Shown here: one piece after another, positions 8,479 through 19,400 of the stretch | How positions within the stretch are numbered: the first letter of the stretch is position 1 | How the letters are laid out: each line of letters begins with the position of its first letter | Assembly: GCF_000012325.1 (NCBI RefSeq) | Contig: NC_003910.7 | Location: 3,534,001-3,598,000, forward strand | Direction: 5' to 3' | DNA length: 64,000 nucleotides | DNA from: Colwellia psychrerythraea 34H | GTDB lineage: Bacteria > Pseudomonadota > Gammaproteobacteria > Enterobacterales > Alteromonadaceae | The notes under the pieces: model-generated | Seen by the model: the letters and a program-made list of their open reading frames with translations, nothing else | Database searches by the model: none | What the model was told of the DNA's origin: nothing | Position numbers and translations under genes: made by a program

Positions 8479-9738
8479 TTAGTAACCTAACCAATCATCA
8501 CGACGTTCCAAGGTAACTTGTGATACTTTTTCAACTTTAACACCACCGTTTTCGTAGTTACCTTTATAGATATTTACTTGGTTAATACCACGATGATCTT
8601 CATTACTCCAATTAGCAGCTAAACATACGCCTTCTAGACCTTTAGGTACCCAGTTTTTGTTAACGTACATGCCTTTTTTAACATTTTCGCCAGTGATGCC
8701 ACCGTTCTTTTTAGCCCATTCCATCGCTTCTTTCATGAAGTATGTTGAACATACGCCACGCATGTAGTGATGAACGCGCTGTTCTTCGCCTGATTTATCT
8801 GACATTTTGGAAATTTCATGTACCAATTTCATACCTGGTACATCGTCACCCCAAAATGGTGTCATCGTTGGGAAGATGTAATCTTTGATACCTGAACCTG
8901 CAGCATTGAACATATTTGCATCGCCACCCCAGATACTTGACATAAATTGAATATCTACACCGACTGTGTCACAAGATTTAATTAACGACAGTACTGAACC
9001 ACCTATGTTCGCAACATAACCGTAATTTGAACCAGAGCTTTTAATGCTTAAACATTGCGCTTTAAAATCACCTGGTTTCATAGAAACAACTACTGGTTGT
9101 AAAACATCAAAGCCAAGCTCTTCTGCATATTCTGCACAAGCCGCTTTAGGCGCATTTGGGAATGGATGGTTTGCACCAATATGAGTAAATTTTGGCTTTC
9201 CTTTACTGCCTTTGCTTTTCCAATCATCCGATGCCCATTGCACTAAACCACGACAAGCATCTGAGTAAGATGCGCCATAAAAGAAGTTATAAGGTGCAGG
9301 TTTTTTCGTATGAGGGTTTTTACCTGTAGGGTCTGTTAAATGCCCAGAATAAGACGCTGAGAAAACCGGTGTTTTATCACGAGCAACAAACGAGATTAAT
9401 GCTTCAGTATCCGCTGTACCCCAACCTTGCATAGCAACCATGCCTTCGCGTGATTTCCATTTTTTATAAGCAGCAATGGCTTGTGGAACTTTATAACCAT
9501 AATCAATGGTTTCAGATCTAAGTTTAGTACCGTCAATACCACCATGGGCATTTATATAAGCAAGTGAATCACGCACACCATTGGCATAATTTTTACCAAC
9601 AAAAGCAGTAGGGCCTGACATGTCGGCTAAATGGCCAACAAAAACAGAATCTTCTGCTTGAACTTGGCTAGTAAAACTTAAAGCAATACAAGTAGTAATT
9701 GAACTTAGTAATAATTTTTTGTTTTTAATGCTATTCAT
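8479..9738 (-). CDS. Periplasmic substrate-binding protein, HAAT/LivJ type
   Basis: A 419-aa periplasmic binding protein of the type I fold used with Liv-type ABC transporters. The signal peptide covers roughly residues 1-28 (ending QVQA, before EDSVFVGHLADMSGPTA). The start is the ATG at 9738, preceded by GAGGAAC at 7-nt spacing; a longer frame would need a TTG that lies over this ribosome site. The family delivers amino acids, amides, urea, or aromatic/acyl acids. Flanking CoA ligases favour a carboxylic acid ligand (inference). Confidence 0.87.
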   Translation of the reverse strand: MNSIKNKKLLLSSITTCIALSFTSQVQAEDSVFVGHLADMSGPTAFVGKNYANGVRDSLAYINAHGGIDGTKLRSETIDYGYKVPQAIAAYKKWKSREGMVAMQGWGTADTEALISFVARDKTPVFSASYSGHLTDPTGKNPHTKKPAPYNFFYGASYSDACRGLVQWASDDWKSKGSKGKPKFTHIGANHPFPNAPKAACAEYAEELGFDVLQPVVVSMKPGDFKAQCLSIKSSGSNYGYVANIGGSVLSLIKSCDTVGVDIQFMSSIWGGDANMFNAAGSGIKDYIFPTMTPFWGDDVPGMKLVHEISKMSDKSGEEQRVHHYMRGVCSTYFMKEAMEWAKKNGGITGENVKKGMYVNKNWVPKGLEGVCLAANWSNEDHRGINQVNIYKGNYENGGVKVEKVSQVTLERRDDWLGY

Positions 9739-10081
9739 TTGAACGTTCCTCAACTTTTTATTTAGTACTTCTTTATATAAGTAACCTGTTTATATAAATA
9801 GGTAAGCAGTATTATTTTTATGTTTATATTTACGCTTATTTTCTCGCAGTTACCTTTTTAATATCCCTATTTCATACCAATCAAACTAACGAAGTGATTT
9901 TTTTCAATGGTCTAAATGTCCAAAAACATCGTTGCTTTCAATCTCAATAGCCAGCTATTACTCAATCAAACGCCTTGTTCTTAAAAATTTACTCTCATTA
10001 AAATTTGACCTCTTAATTAATTCAATCGGTATAACTGCAATTTATTCACCATTCATTTATCAAGTGTTTTAATAAAATCAC
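9739..10081. other. Intercistronic region with a dispersed repeat
   Basis: 343 bases between livM and the binding-protein gene, inside an otherwise tightly packed operon. Most of it is repeat copy A (9874-10033). A short palindrome (TAACCT ... AGGTAA around 9781-9806) precedes the binding-protein gene and may be part of a local promoter. No ORF is supported. Confidence 0.6.
9874..10033. repeat. 160-bp dispersed repeat, copy A
   Basis: It begins ATACCAATC and ends with the imperfect inverse AATCGGTAT. It aligns over its whole 160-bp length with 30133-30292, sharing stretches such as AACATCGTTGCTTTCAAT and ATTAAAATTTGACC. It has terminal inverted ends but no ORF, like a MITE. Confidence 0.85.
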
Positions 10082-11155
10082 TTAGTAAGCAAATGGATAG
10101 AATTTCCAATAGTTTTTAATTTGTGTCCAACGATGCGCTATTCCTTCTGGCTCAAAAATTAAGAAGCCGATAATAACTAAGCCAATAGCCATTTCTTTGA
10201 TGTAAGCTAAACCGTCAACTACCATAGGGATATTGCCCCAATCAGTCATTTTCATTACGCCAACACCGCTTTCTAATACTTCAGGTAAGAACACCATGAA
10301 GATGACCCCCATCAAAGTACCTTTTATCGAACCTAAGCCACCGATAATGATCATGGCTAAGAACTGAATTGACATCATGATGGTAAAACCTTCCGCCGAT
10401 ACATAACCTAAGTAATGGGCATATAACGCACCACCGATACCGGCATAAAAAGAAGAGATACCAAATGAAAGTAAGCGATATTTATTTAACTTTACGCCCA
10501 TGATTTCAGCAGATAAGTAATGGTCACGTACAGCAACAAAAGCACGTCCATCACGGCTACGCATTAAGTTACAACCCCAGATAAACATAAAGACTAGAGA
10601 AAATAGCGCTATATAGTAAAAGCTTTGGTCGGTATCAAAAGCAAAACCGAATAAGCTTACTGGTTCGGCCATTGAACCCGATGCACCACCAGAAAACCAA
10701 TCTGCACGAGCGAAGAAATCTTCAATAATAAATTGCGATGCAAGTGTTGCTATCGCTAAATATAAACCTTTAATTCGAGCAGCTGGCGCACCAAACATCA
10801 TGCCAACGCCCATGGTTAAGAAACCCGCTAAAGGAATACATAAAAACACTGGAATATGTAAGCTGGTGTTTAACCAGGCCGAGGCAAACGCACCAAAACC
10901 AAAGAAAGCACCATGCCCTAACGATATTTGTCCGGTGTAGCCAACTAAAATATTCAAACCTAATGCAGCAATGCCTAAGTAGGATATTTGAATTAATAAG
11001 GTAATAAAGTAACCATCAACAACTAACGGTGCAAAGCACAACGCTATAATGGTAAAGATGGTCACCCAACGGATGGTTTTTGTTTCAAAAATTGTATTAT
11101 CTTGTTTATAGCTAGTACGAAAATCTCCGCACGGGCGCATACTTAAACTAGACAT
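10082..11155 (-). CDS. ABC transporter permease, LivM type
   Basis: A 357-aa multi-spanning inner-membrane permease. The family segment LNILVGYTGQISLGHGAFFGFGAFASA is clear, as is the C-terminal IIIGGLGSIKGTLMG. The start is supported by AGGAG 7 nt upstream. It forms the heterodimeric pore with LivH, which lies 84 nt upstream. The N-terminus has an extra hydrophilic ~28 residues before the first membrane segment. Confidence 0.88.
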   Translation of the reverse strand: MSSLSMRPCGDFRTSYKQDNTIFETKTIRWVTIFTIIALCFAPLVVDGYFITLLIQISYLGIAALGLNILVGYTGQISLGHGAFFGFGAFASAWLNTSLHIPVFLCIPLAGFLTMGVGMMFGAPAARIKGLYLAIATLASQFIIEDFFARADWFSGGASGSMAEPVSLFGFAFDTDQSFYYIALFSLVFMFIWGCNLMRSRDGRAFVAVRDHYLSAEIMGVKLNKYRLLSFGISSFYAGIGGALYAHYLGYVSAEGFTIMMSIQFLAMIIIGGLGSIKGTLMGVIFMVFLPEVLESGVGVMKMTDWGNIPMVVDGLAYIKEMAIGLVIIGFLIFEPEGIAHRWTQIKNYWKFYPFAY

Positions 11156-11238
11156 AAATCACTCCTAAATAATTGTTCGTTTTATTGATATTGTTAATTA
11201 AATTGCGCTAGGCCTAGATAGGCCCAGCTAAAATTATG

Positions 11239-12132
11239 CTATATACGTTCAATGTCTTTGGTGCCAAATAAACCGTAAGGTTTGAACCAAAGAATAATTA
11301 ACAACACATAAAATGGTGCGATATCGTACATATTACCAATGTGTAAATATTGACTATCAAAAAACTCAGCGACGTTTTCTAGTACACCGATAATGAGACC
11401 ACCAACAATGGCGCCAATAATTGAGTCTAACCCGCCTAAAATAACGGCTGGGAATACTTTGATACCCATAATAGAAAGTGAATCTGAAACACCATTAACC
11501 ATACCTAGCACTATCCCTGCCGTAGCAGAAACGGTTGCTGCAATACCCCAACTCATCGCAAAAACATGCTTTACAGACACACCTAGACTTTGCGAGGCTT
11601 GTTGATCAAAAGCAGTCGCTCTCATTGCTAAGCCATGCTTAGAGTGTTTAAAGAATAAATAGAACGCGACCATGATAATTAACGCGATTACCGTGCTCAT
11701 TAAGTACGCCATTTCCACATTTAATCCCAAGATGTTAATACTTTGCGTATCAAATACTTGCGGGTAACTTTGTGGGGAGACTCCAAATATCCATTTCATT
11801 AACGATTGGAAGAAAATAGACAGACCGATAGTGACCATGATCACCGAGATGATCGGCTCACCAATCATAGGACGTAGTACGACCATTTGTAACAGCACAC
11901 CAAAGCCGGCCATAAATACAAGTGATAATATAAAACCTAAAAAGAATGGTAACTCTAAGTAAATCAATGACGCCCAACATACCCAGGCACCGATAAGTAA
12001 AAACTCACCTTGGGCGAAGTTAACAATTTGGGTTGATTTATAAACCAACACAAAACACATACCAATTACACCGTACAACAAGCCAACAATAAGGCCATTG
12101 ATGACTAATTGAGTTAAGAGTTCAAAATTCAT
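11239..12132 (-). CDS. ABC transporter permease, LivH type
   Basis: A 297-aa inner-membrane permease of the HAAT family. Motifs include NGLIVGLLYGVIGMCFVLVY, QIVNFAQGEFLLIGA and VILGGLDSIIGAIVGG. Its ATG overlaps the stop of the acyl-CoA synthetase gene by 4 nt (ATGA), so the two are translationally coupled. It is one of the two membrane subunits of this importer. Confidence 0.88.
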   Translation of the reverse strand: MNFELLTQLVINGLIVGLLYGVIGMCFVLVYKSTQIVNFAQGEFLLIGAWVCWASLIYLELPFFLGFILSLVFMAGFGVLLQMVVLRPMIGEPIISVIMVTIGLSIFFQSLMKWIFGVSPQSYPQVFDTQSINILGLNVEMAYLMSTVIALIIMVAFYLFFKHSKHGLAMRATAFDQQASQSLGVSVKHVFAMSWGIAATVSATAGIVLGMVNGVSDSLSIMGIKVFPAVILGGLDSIIGAIVGGLIIGVLENVAEFFDSQYLHIGNMYDIAPFYVLLIILWFKPYGLFGTKDIERI

Positions 12133-14099
12133 GATGCTTTCCTCTGAGTTTGACTACTTGTTGATGAAACAGCACTACCATCATTTTCAATTACCGTCGC
12201 AACCTTAAGTGTCGTTTGAATACGTGAGCTACCACCATCTTGGAAAGTAATCACGGTATCGATATCAACTATCTCTTTGTTGTCGTAAATAGACTCGATA
12301 ATGTCACCATATTTGTCAGCAATAACAGTGCGTCGTACTTTACGTGTACGTGTTAATTCGCCATCATCTGCATCAAGTTCTTTATAAAGTAAAATAAACT
12401 TATTGATTTTTTGTGCGTCAGGTAATGTCGCGTTAACTTTTTCCACTTCTTCACTAAGCTTTTCATAAACCTCAGGTAAAGCAGAAAGACTGGTGTAGTT
12501 AGTAAAACCTAAACCTTGTTGTTCAGCCCACTTAGAAACAATAGAGAATCGAATACAAATAATGGCGCTTAAGTAAGGTTTGTCTTTACCTAAAATAACG
12601 GCTTCACCAATAAATGATGAGAATTTCAATTTGTTTTCAATATATTGTGGTGAGTACTGAATACCATTGCTGGTTTTAGCTAAATCTTTGATTCGGTCGA
12701 TAATGACCAAGTGCCCTGAAGGTTTGAAGTAACCAGCATCACCGGTATGCATCCACCCATCAATAACATCTTCGTCATAGGCTTTTTGATTATCTAAATA
12801 ACCGGTGAACATACCCACAGTTCTAGCGATAACCTCACCAACACCTTCTTTATCAGCATTAATAACTTTGACTTCAGCAGTATCAAAAGCAACACCAACA
12901 CTGTCGTAATCAACGTCATTTTCTTTGTGAACTGTGTAAGCACCACATAACTCTGTTTGACCATAAAGTTGACGTAGCGGAACACCGATAGTCTGGAAGA
13001 ATCTGAACGTATCAGGACCCATAGCAGCGCCACCAGTTGCCGCTGATTTCAAATTGCTGAAACCTAATCTATCTTTTAAGGCATTCATCAATAAAAAATC
13101 GGCAAACCCTGAACGTTTACCCTCTAACTGTGCTTTTTCAGAGAGTGCAAAAGCATAATCAAATAATTTTTGTTTAAGTGGCGTAGAATCCATCATACGG
13201 GCTTTAACGTCGGCTAAAATACCTTCCCAAACGCGTGGTGCAAGTAAAACAAAGTTTGGTCCAATTTCACGTAAATCAGCCATCAGTGTTTCTTGACCTT
13301 CAACAAAATTGACTATTTGACGAGCAATTAAAGCTTGGCCAACGGCATAGACTTGTTCCATGATCCATGGAAGTGGTAATACAGATACATAGTTATCGCC
13401 AGGCTGGCGAGGATCAGCACGTAAATATGAACTACAGTGCTTAACAAAATTACCGCCACATAAAAAGGCTATTTTAGGTTTTGAGGTTGTGCCTGATGTA
13501 GTACAGTAAATAGCAGTTTCATCAGCATTAGTCGCATCAACATAAGTGTCGTATAACTCAGGTGACATTTTTTCTATTGCTTGCCCCTGCTTATATATCT
13601 CTTCAATGCTGATCAAACGCTTATCATCATATTTGCGCATGCCACGTGGATCGCAATAAACAATAAGTTTTACATCTGGAATGTCGTCGCCTAACTCAAG
13701 CAATTTATCACACTGCTCTTCGTCTTCTGCGATAACTACAGTGGCGTTACTTTTATTAAGTAAGTAAACCACTTCTTCATGTAAGGAGTCTTGGAAAATA
13801 CCGATAGAGTAACAACCCATAGAATGTGCTGCTACTTCACCCCAAACCCACTCTGGTCTGTTATCACCTAACAAAGCGATAGCTTCTTTCGGGTTAACAC
13901 CTAATTTTATTAACGCTAGTGATAACCACTTAACGCGATTGTTATAATCTACCCAGGTAAATTCGTTCCAAATACCGAACTCTTTTTCGCGCATGGCAAT
14001 ATCATTTGGCCAGCTTTTAGCATTTTGTCTCAGTATTTTTGGAAAAGTATCTAACTCCCCCATTTCAAAATCTTTTGTTGCTGCTTGTAAGTTAGACAT
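12129..14099 (-). CDS. Long-chain-type acyl-CoA synthetase embedded in the Liv operon
   Basis: A 656-aa AMP-forming ligase. The phosphate loop reads YCTTSGTTSKPK, motif A5-like is YGQTELCGAY, and the core is GWMHTGDAGYF followed by IIDRIKDLAKTSNG. Length and motifs match the eukaryote-like long-chain acyl-CoA synthetase subgroup, larger than the FadD at 28424-30064. It sits between livG (stop/start sharing one base) and livH (4-nt overlap), so it is co-translated with the transporter. This suggests uptake coupled to CoA activation of a fatty or aryl-alkyl acid. Chain length or ring preference is unknown. Confidence 0.87.
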   Translation of the reverse strand: MSNLQAATKDFEMGELDTFPKILRQNAKSWPNDIAMREKEFGIWNEFTWVDYNNRVKWLSLALIKLGVNPKEAIALLGDNRPEWVWGEVAAHSMGCYSIGIFQDSLHEEVVYLLNKSNATVVIAEDEEQCDKLLELGDDIPDVKLIVYCDPRGMRKYDDKRLISIEEIYKQGQAIEKMSPELYDTYVDATNADETAIYCTTSGTTSKPKIAFLCGGNFVKHCSSYLRADPRQPGDNYVSVLPLPWIMEQVYAVGQALIARQIVNFVEGQETLMADLREIGPNFVLLAPRVWEGILADVKARMMDSTPLKQKLFDYAFALSEKAQLEGKRSGFADFLLMNALKDRLGFSNLKSAATGGAAMGPDTFRFFQTIGVPLRQLYGQTELCGAYTVHKENDVDYDSVGVAFDTAEVKVINADKEGVGEVIARTVGMFTGYLDNQKAYDEDVIDGWMHTGDAGYFKPSGHLVIIDRIKDLAKTSNGIQYSPQYIENKLKFSSFIGEAVILGKDKPYLSAIICIRFSIVSKWAEQQGLGFTNYTSLSALPEVYEKLSEEVEKVNATLPDAQKINKFILLYKELDADDGELTRTRKVRRTVIADKYGDIIESIYDNKEIVDIDTVITFQDGGSSRIQTTLKVATVIENDGSAVSSTSSQTQRKAS

Positions 14100-14908
14100 T
14101 AGCTAGCCTCCTTTACGGCTTCTTCTATTTCATCATCATCTTCGATACCAAGATAAGCACGTTTAACATGTGGATCAGCCATCACTTCTTCAGGTAAACC
14201 TGACATTAGCTTCTTACCAAAATCAAGCACCATTACTTGGTGTGAAATATCCATTACTACGCCCATGTCGTGCTCAATCATCACTACCGTGATACCAAAC
14301 TCTTCATTTAAATCGAGAATATAACGAGCCATATCTTCTTTTTCTTCTAAATTCATACCAGCCATAGGCTCATCAAGAAGAATTAATTTGGGCTTTAATG
14401 CCATTGCACGCGCTAGCTCAACACGCTTACGTAAACCATAAGACAAGGTGCCAGCTACAGATTTTCTGATATGAGAAATTTCTAAAAAGTCGATAATCTC
14501 TTCACAATAACGACGGTGGGCAAGTTCTTCTTTTTGCGCAGGTGATGCCCAATATAAAGGCCCTGTTAACCAGTTATTTTTCAATAGGTGATGACGGCCA
14601 ACCATGATGTTATCTAAAACTGACATGTGACCAAACAAAGCTAAGTTTTGAAAGGTGCGGCCCATACCAAGATCTGCTCTGTCATTTGGACGTAGATCAG
14701 TGACAATTTTGTCATTGAAAATAACGTTTCCAGAATTAGGTTGATACCGTCCAGAGATACAGTTAAGCATGGAGGTTTTACCAGCGCCGTTAGGACCGAT
14801 AATGGAAAATACAGAGCCACGGGGAACTTCAAAGCTAACGTCGGTTAGTGCTTTTACGCCACCGAACGCTAATGAAACGTTCTCTACTTTGAGTATTGAC
14901 TCAGTCAT
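14099..14908 (-). CDS. ABC transporter ATPase, LivG type
   Basis: A 269-aa ATPase with Walker A GPNGAGKTS, an LSYGLRKRVELARAMA signature, Walker B LILLDEPMAGMN and the LivG-type MIEHDMGVVMD segment. The start is the ATG at 14908 with a GGAG ribosome site; the longer frame would begin with a TTG. Its stop overlaps the synthetase start by one base. It is the first transporter gene after the porin. Confidence 0.88.
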   Translation of the reverse strand: MTESILKVENVSLAFGGVKALTDVSFEVPRGSVFSIIGPNGAGKTSMLNCISGRYQPNSGNVIFNDKIVTDLRPNDRADLGMGRTFQNLALFGHMSVLDNIMVGRHHLLKNNWLTGPLYWASPAQKEELAHRRYCEEIIDFLEISHIRKSVAGTLSYGLRKRVELARAMALKPKLILLDEPMAGMNLEEKEDMARYILDLNEEFGITVVMIEHDMGVVMDISHQVMVLDFGKKLMSGLPEEVMADPHVKRAYLGIEDDDEIEEAVKEAS

Positions 14909-15037
14909 ACTCACACTCCTCAATTGATAAAAAAATATATGCGTTTTTACACGCTTGAAACATCAAGACAATCTGCTGTCTAATAAGCTACATCCATATA
15001 GCATCTGTCACTGTGATATACCGTACGTCCTGTACCT

Positions 15038-15064
15038 AAAAAAGAGGGGGAACACTTCCCCCTC
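15038..15064 (-). terminator. Intrinsic terminator after the porin gene
   Basis: A GC-rich 9-bp stem (GAGGGGGAA / TTCCCCCTC) with a 3-nt loop, followed on the minus strand by a run of six U. It separates the porin gene from livG, so the Liv genes either have their own promoter or depend on read-through. Confidence 0.88.
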
Positions 15065-15111
15065 AAAAACGTAACAACAAAATGGGAGTTGTTACGCGTA
15101 CTAAGATAAAA

Positions 15112-16167
15112 CTAAAGTACGTACTTCATTGTTACTTGAGCATAATTAGAATCTGCATCTAGGTTGTCCTGTCTGTACTGACCTACTTCAACACCTACCG
15201 CTAATTGCTTAGTTAGGTTTTCAAATAAGTTAACACTCCATTGACTACTTTCAGCACCTGAATAATCAGCTTCAGCTGAACCGTAAAGCACCGTAGATCT
15301 TAATGTTTCAGTCCAGTAATGACGGTATGCAGCTAGATAAGCAGTGGTGTCTTCAACTTTTTCAACGCCTGCAGTATCAGTATTGATATCTTTAGTGAAA
15401 CCAACACCCACATAACGGCCTACTTCACCCTGGTGGAATTGGAATCTAAAATCATCTTTACCAATGGTTTTAATACGACCGGCAATTGAACCACCAATAG
15501 CTGTTTCAGATTCACCTGAATTAGTATTAAGTTGACGACCTAGAGCAGAGAATGAAACAGAACCCCAGTCACCTTTTAAGTTATAACGTGCTACTACATC
15601 TGGAACACTGTCATTTGCGGTATCACCACCCCAAGTTTCAGGATTCTCTAGTGAGAATTGGAAATCGCCCATGGTGTAACGTACTTGACCTTGACGTATA
15701 AATACTAAGCCCTGTGTTGCACCAGCAAAATCTGCTGATTCAGGAATAGCACTAGTATTCATAAAGGTTGACCACGTTTGCCCTGCTAATACGTCTTTAT
15801 ATTTGATAAACGCATGACGAATACGAGGATGAGCAGAGTTTGAAACGATTTGGTTACCTTCGCCGCCCCAAAAATCCATTTCAATAAAGCCCATTACTTC
15901 GCCATGGGTGTACTTCATGTTGAAACGAGTTTCATTGGCAAAAATATTAAATTGTGAAGCATCTTCAGCAAGTTTAGTGCCTGAACCAATCCAGAAAGGC
16001 TTATAGCCAACATTACCATCAACATAGCGGGCATCGACTTTGATATATCCACCGAAAGATATTTTATCTTCGTCTGATATTTTTATGTCGTAACCAGCAT
16101 TTGCTGCGCTAGCAGCTACAAGTAAAGGTGAGGCGAGTAGTAGTTTTTTAAATTTATTGCTAACCAT
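15112..16167 (-). CDS. DcaP-like outer-membrane porin
   Basis: A 351-aa beta-barrel protein with a signal peptide (residues 1-24, ending SAANA). The segments SFGGYIKVDARY, HAFIKYKDVLAGQTWSTFM and PETWGG match the DcaP trimeric porin family, which passes small anionic organic compounds such as dicarboxylates. The C-terminal residues TMKYVL resemble an outer-membrane barrel end. It lies upstream of the Liv-type operon in the same orientation and probably provides outer-membrane entry for the same substrate. It is divergent from the CrbS-like kinase. Confidence 0.85.
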   Translation of the reverse strand: MVSNKFKKLLLASPLLVAASAANAGYDIKISDEDKISFGGYIKVDARYVDGNVGYKPFWIGSGTKLAEDASQFNIFANETRFNMKYTHGEVMGFIEMDFWGGEGNQIVSNSAHPRIRHAFIKYKDVLAGQTWSTFMNTSAIPESADFAGATQGLVFIRQGQVRYTMGDFQFSLENPETWGGDTANDSVPDVVARYNLKGDWGSVSFSALGRQLNTNSGESETAIGGSIAGRIKTIGKDDFRFQFHQGEVGRYVGVGFTKDINTDTAGVEKVEDTTAYLAAYRHYWTETLRSTVLYGSAEADYSGAESSQWSVNLFENLTKQLAVGVEVGQYRQDNLDADSNYAQVTMKYVL

Positions 16168-16306
16168 TGCTATTTCCCTTGTTATATTTGTTATTTTATT
16201 TGAACTTATTATGTGTGTTTTATGTCAACCGAAGTCAGGTTTACCTAATCATCATAAGCCAGTACAAAAATGTAACAATCGGAAATAAGACTTAGCACCT
16301 AGCGCT

Positions 16307-16365
16307 TAGTCCTTTAGTCGTAGGAAATAATTCATTCAAAGACTAGTCCTTAAGTCGTAGAAATA
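16307..16365. promoter_or_regulatory. Paired ~22-bp direct repeats in the porin/crbS divergent promoter
   Basis: Two near-identical copies, 16307-16329 and 16344-16365, share the core TAGTCCTT(T/A)AGTCGTAG and a trailing AAATA. The starts are 37 bp apart. This is a plausible binding site for a response regulator such as the nearby CrbR-like protein, controlling the porin, crbS or both. It is inferred from position and repetition. Confidence 0.6.
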
Positions 16366-16441
16366 TAGAGGTTTTTATTTAAAGAAATATGTTAAATTTA
16401 ACAGGTGATAAGTAGTTGAATAGTTAAGTAGGTTTAATATT

Positions 16442-19400
16442 ATGTTTGCGAATTGGTTGCTGGTTAGCGTTAGTATTGGCTATATAGGTCTGTTGTTTCT
16501 GATTGCTCATTTAGGTGGGAAATATCGTAATAAGCTAGAAGCAAAACAACAAACGATTATCTATGCCTTATCATTAGGTGTTTATTGTACTTCCTGGGGT
16601 TTTTTAGGTACGACAGCACAAGCCGCTAATCACTCTTTTACTTTCCTTTCTGTTTATTTAGCGCCCATTGTGCTGTTTGTTTTTGCTTGGCCTTTCATTC
16701 AACGTATTATAAAAACCAGTTTAAAGCTCAAAATTACCTCTATTGCCGATCTGTTATCAGCACGCTTTGGTAAATCACAAACCTTAGCAATTATTATTAC
16801 CTTAGTCGCCTTAATAGGCACCATGCCCTATATAGCACTGCAGCTAAAAGCGATTGTGAATTCCTATCAAATATTACAAGAAACTCAAGACCTACCTATT
16901 TGGCAAATTGGTTTAGTCGTTAGCATTATCCTCGCTGTTTTCACCATTATTTTTGGTATTAGAACAATAGACATTACCGAACGTCACCCCGGAGTTATGA
17001 TAGCAATTGCCTTTGAATCGCTGGTGAAGTTAATTGCTTTCCTGTTAGTAGGTTTATTCGTCAGCTTTATTATTTATGACTCACCTATGGATATTTGGGA
17101 ATTATCAAAAGATCAGTTTGATATTGAGAAACAGTTTGAGTTCAGTAACCTGTTTGCTTTGTTTGGCATGTTAATCATCGTCATGTCTGCTTTCTTATGT
17201 TTGCCAAGACAATTTCAAGTAATGTTTGTTGAAATAAAAGATAAAAAAACAAGCGGTATGGCAAGGTGGGTTTTACCGGTTTATTTACTTATTTTTGGCT
17301 TTTTTGCCGCTGTTCTCGGCTTAGCTGGTAATTTAAATTATGGCAGTTCTCTCGCTGCAGATGCTTATGTACTATTTTTGCCTGCTTTGGATGGCCAAGT
17401 GTGGTTATCTTTATTTGCCTTTTTAGGCGCTGTTTCAGCAGCAAGTTCGATGGTTATTGTTTCAACTATTGCTCTTAGTACCATGCTCAGTAATGAGATT
17501 GTGTTTCCGGTCATGTTTAACTTTTCACGCCAAAAGCAACAAGACTTTAATCACTTTCAATTACAGTTATTGTTTATCCGTAAAACACTGGTACTGCTGG
17601 TTATTTTTCTAAGTTATGGCTTGTTATTGGTATCACCTCCCGATGCATTATCATCATTAGGCGAAGTCGCTTTTGGCGCAATAGCTCAAATAGGTCCCGC
17701 TTTATTTGTCGCATTTTATTGGCGTAGAGCAACACTGGCGGGTGTGCTTGCAGGGATAATTTGTGGTTTTACTATTTGGACGGTATTTAATTTAATACCT
17801 CAATTAGGCATATATGCCCACCCTTTAGAAAACACAGACTTACCTAAAACGACCGTAATAACCCTTATTGGCTTGCTCATTAATGTTATCGCGCTATGGC
17901 TTGTTTCTTTAGGTACAAGACAAAGTATTCGAGAGCAAATGCAAAGTGAATTTTTCTATACAGACAGAAAAAAAATCAAGTGGAGCCTGCCATCGCAGCC
18001 CAAAGTAGACATTGTAGAGTTAGAGCTTTTAGTGGCTAGATTTATAGGTGAAGAAAAAGCAACCAAGTGCTTTGAAAAGTTTCATTCGATGAATCAGACT
18101 AAGGACAACAAAAAATTTAATGAAGCGATATTGTTTCATGCAGAAAACACTCTTGCCCGTGTCTTAGGATCAGCCTCAGCAAAGTTGGTCACGTCTCTGG
18201 CGATTAGTAGCCGCGGCATGGCCTTTGATCAAGTCGCTAAATTGGTAGAGGATAACTCAACTCAACAATTAGAGTTTAGTCGCACGGTATTACAAAGTGC
18301 TATTGAAAATGTGAGCGAAGGCATTTCAGTTATCGATAGCGAGCTAAAGTTAGTTGCTTGGAATAAACAATACTTAGATATTTTTAGCTATCCAGAGGCA
18401 TTTATTTATATTGGTTGCCCTATCAGTCAGCTAATACATTTCAATTTAAGTCAGCAAGGTTATTTTGCTAAAGATATCGATTTACGCGTTAAAAAACGTA
18501 TTCAGTATATTATGGAAGGTAGTCGCCATAACACTGAATATAAACTAAAAAATGGCAAAAACATTCGTATAGAAGGCAGTCCAATTCCCGGTGGTGGTTT
18601 TGTGATGATATTCTCTGATATTACTCAGTATCGTCAGACAGAAGAGGTGTTGAAAGAAGAAAATACCGATCTCGAATCAAGGGTACAATTTCGTACTGCC
18701 GAGCTTGAACAGGCAAACAAAGAGTTGGCACTTGCTAACCATGAACTCATACAAGCACAAACTAAAGCTGAGCAAGCGCACGTCAAGAAAAGTCAGTATT
18801 TAAAAGCGTGTAGCCATGATTTATTACAACCGCTCTCAGCCGCAAGGTTATTTTCTTCCGCCATATCTTTAAGTCCAAGAGTCAGTAATGAAGAACGAGA
18901 ACAAATAAAAAAGATAGATAATTCTTTAGAGATAGCAAATAGCTTGTTGCTAGATCTCAATGAAATAGCACGTATAGAAAGTGGTAATATCACGCCAACT
19001 ATTGAGCCCATTGAAATCAAAGAGCTTTTCACTATGTTAGCCAATGAATTTAATGCCTTAACAGATGAATATCATGTAGAGTTTCATTGTAAAATGAGTA
19101 AAACTTATGTGGCAAGTGACATCACCTTACTAGCAAGAATTGTACAAAACTTCCTCAGTAATGCCTTCCGCTATGCCCATAGATGTGACAAGAAAAACCA
19201 GAGTAAAGTATTGTTGGGTTGTCGAAGACAAGGTAATGAAATATCAATCCAAGTGTTCGACAACGGCCCTGGCATTCCGATAGACAAACAACAGCAAGTT
19301 TTTGACCAGTTTACTCAATTAAACAATAGCAATGTTATGGGCCCTAAAGGACTTGGCTTAGGACTAAATATTGCCCAGAGCTTGGCGAATATTCTTGAGC

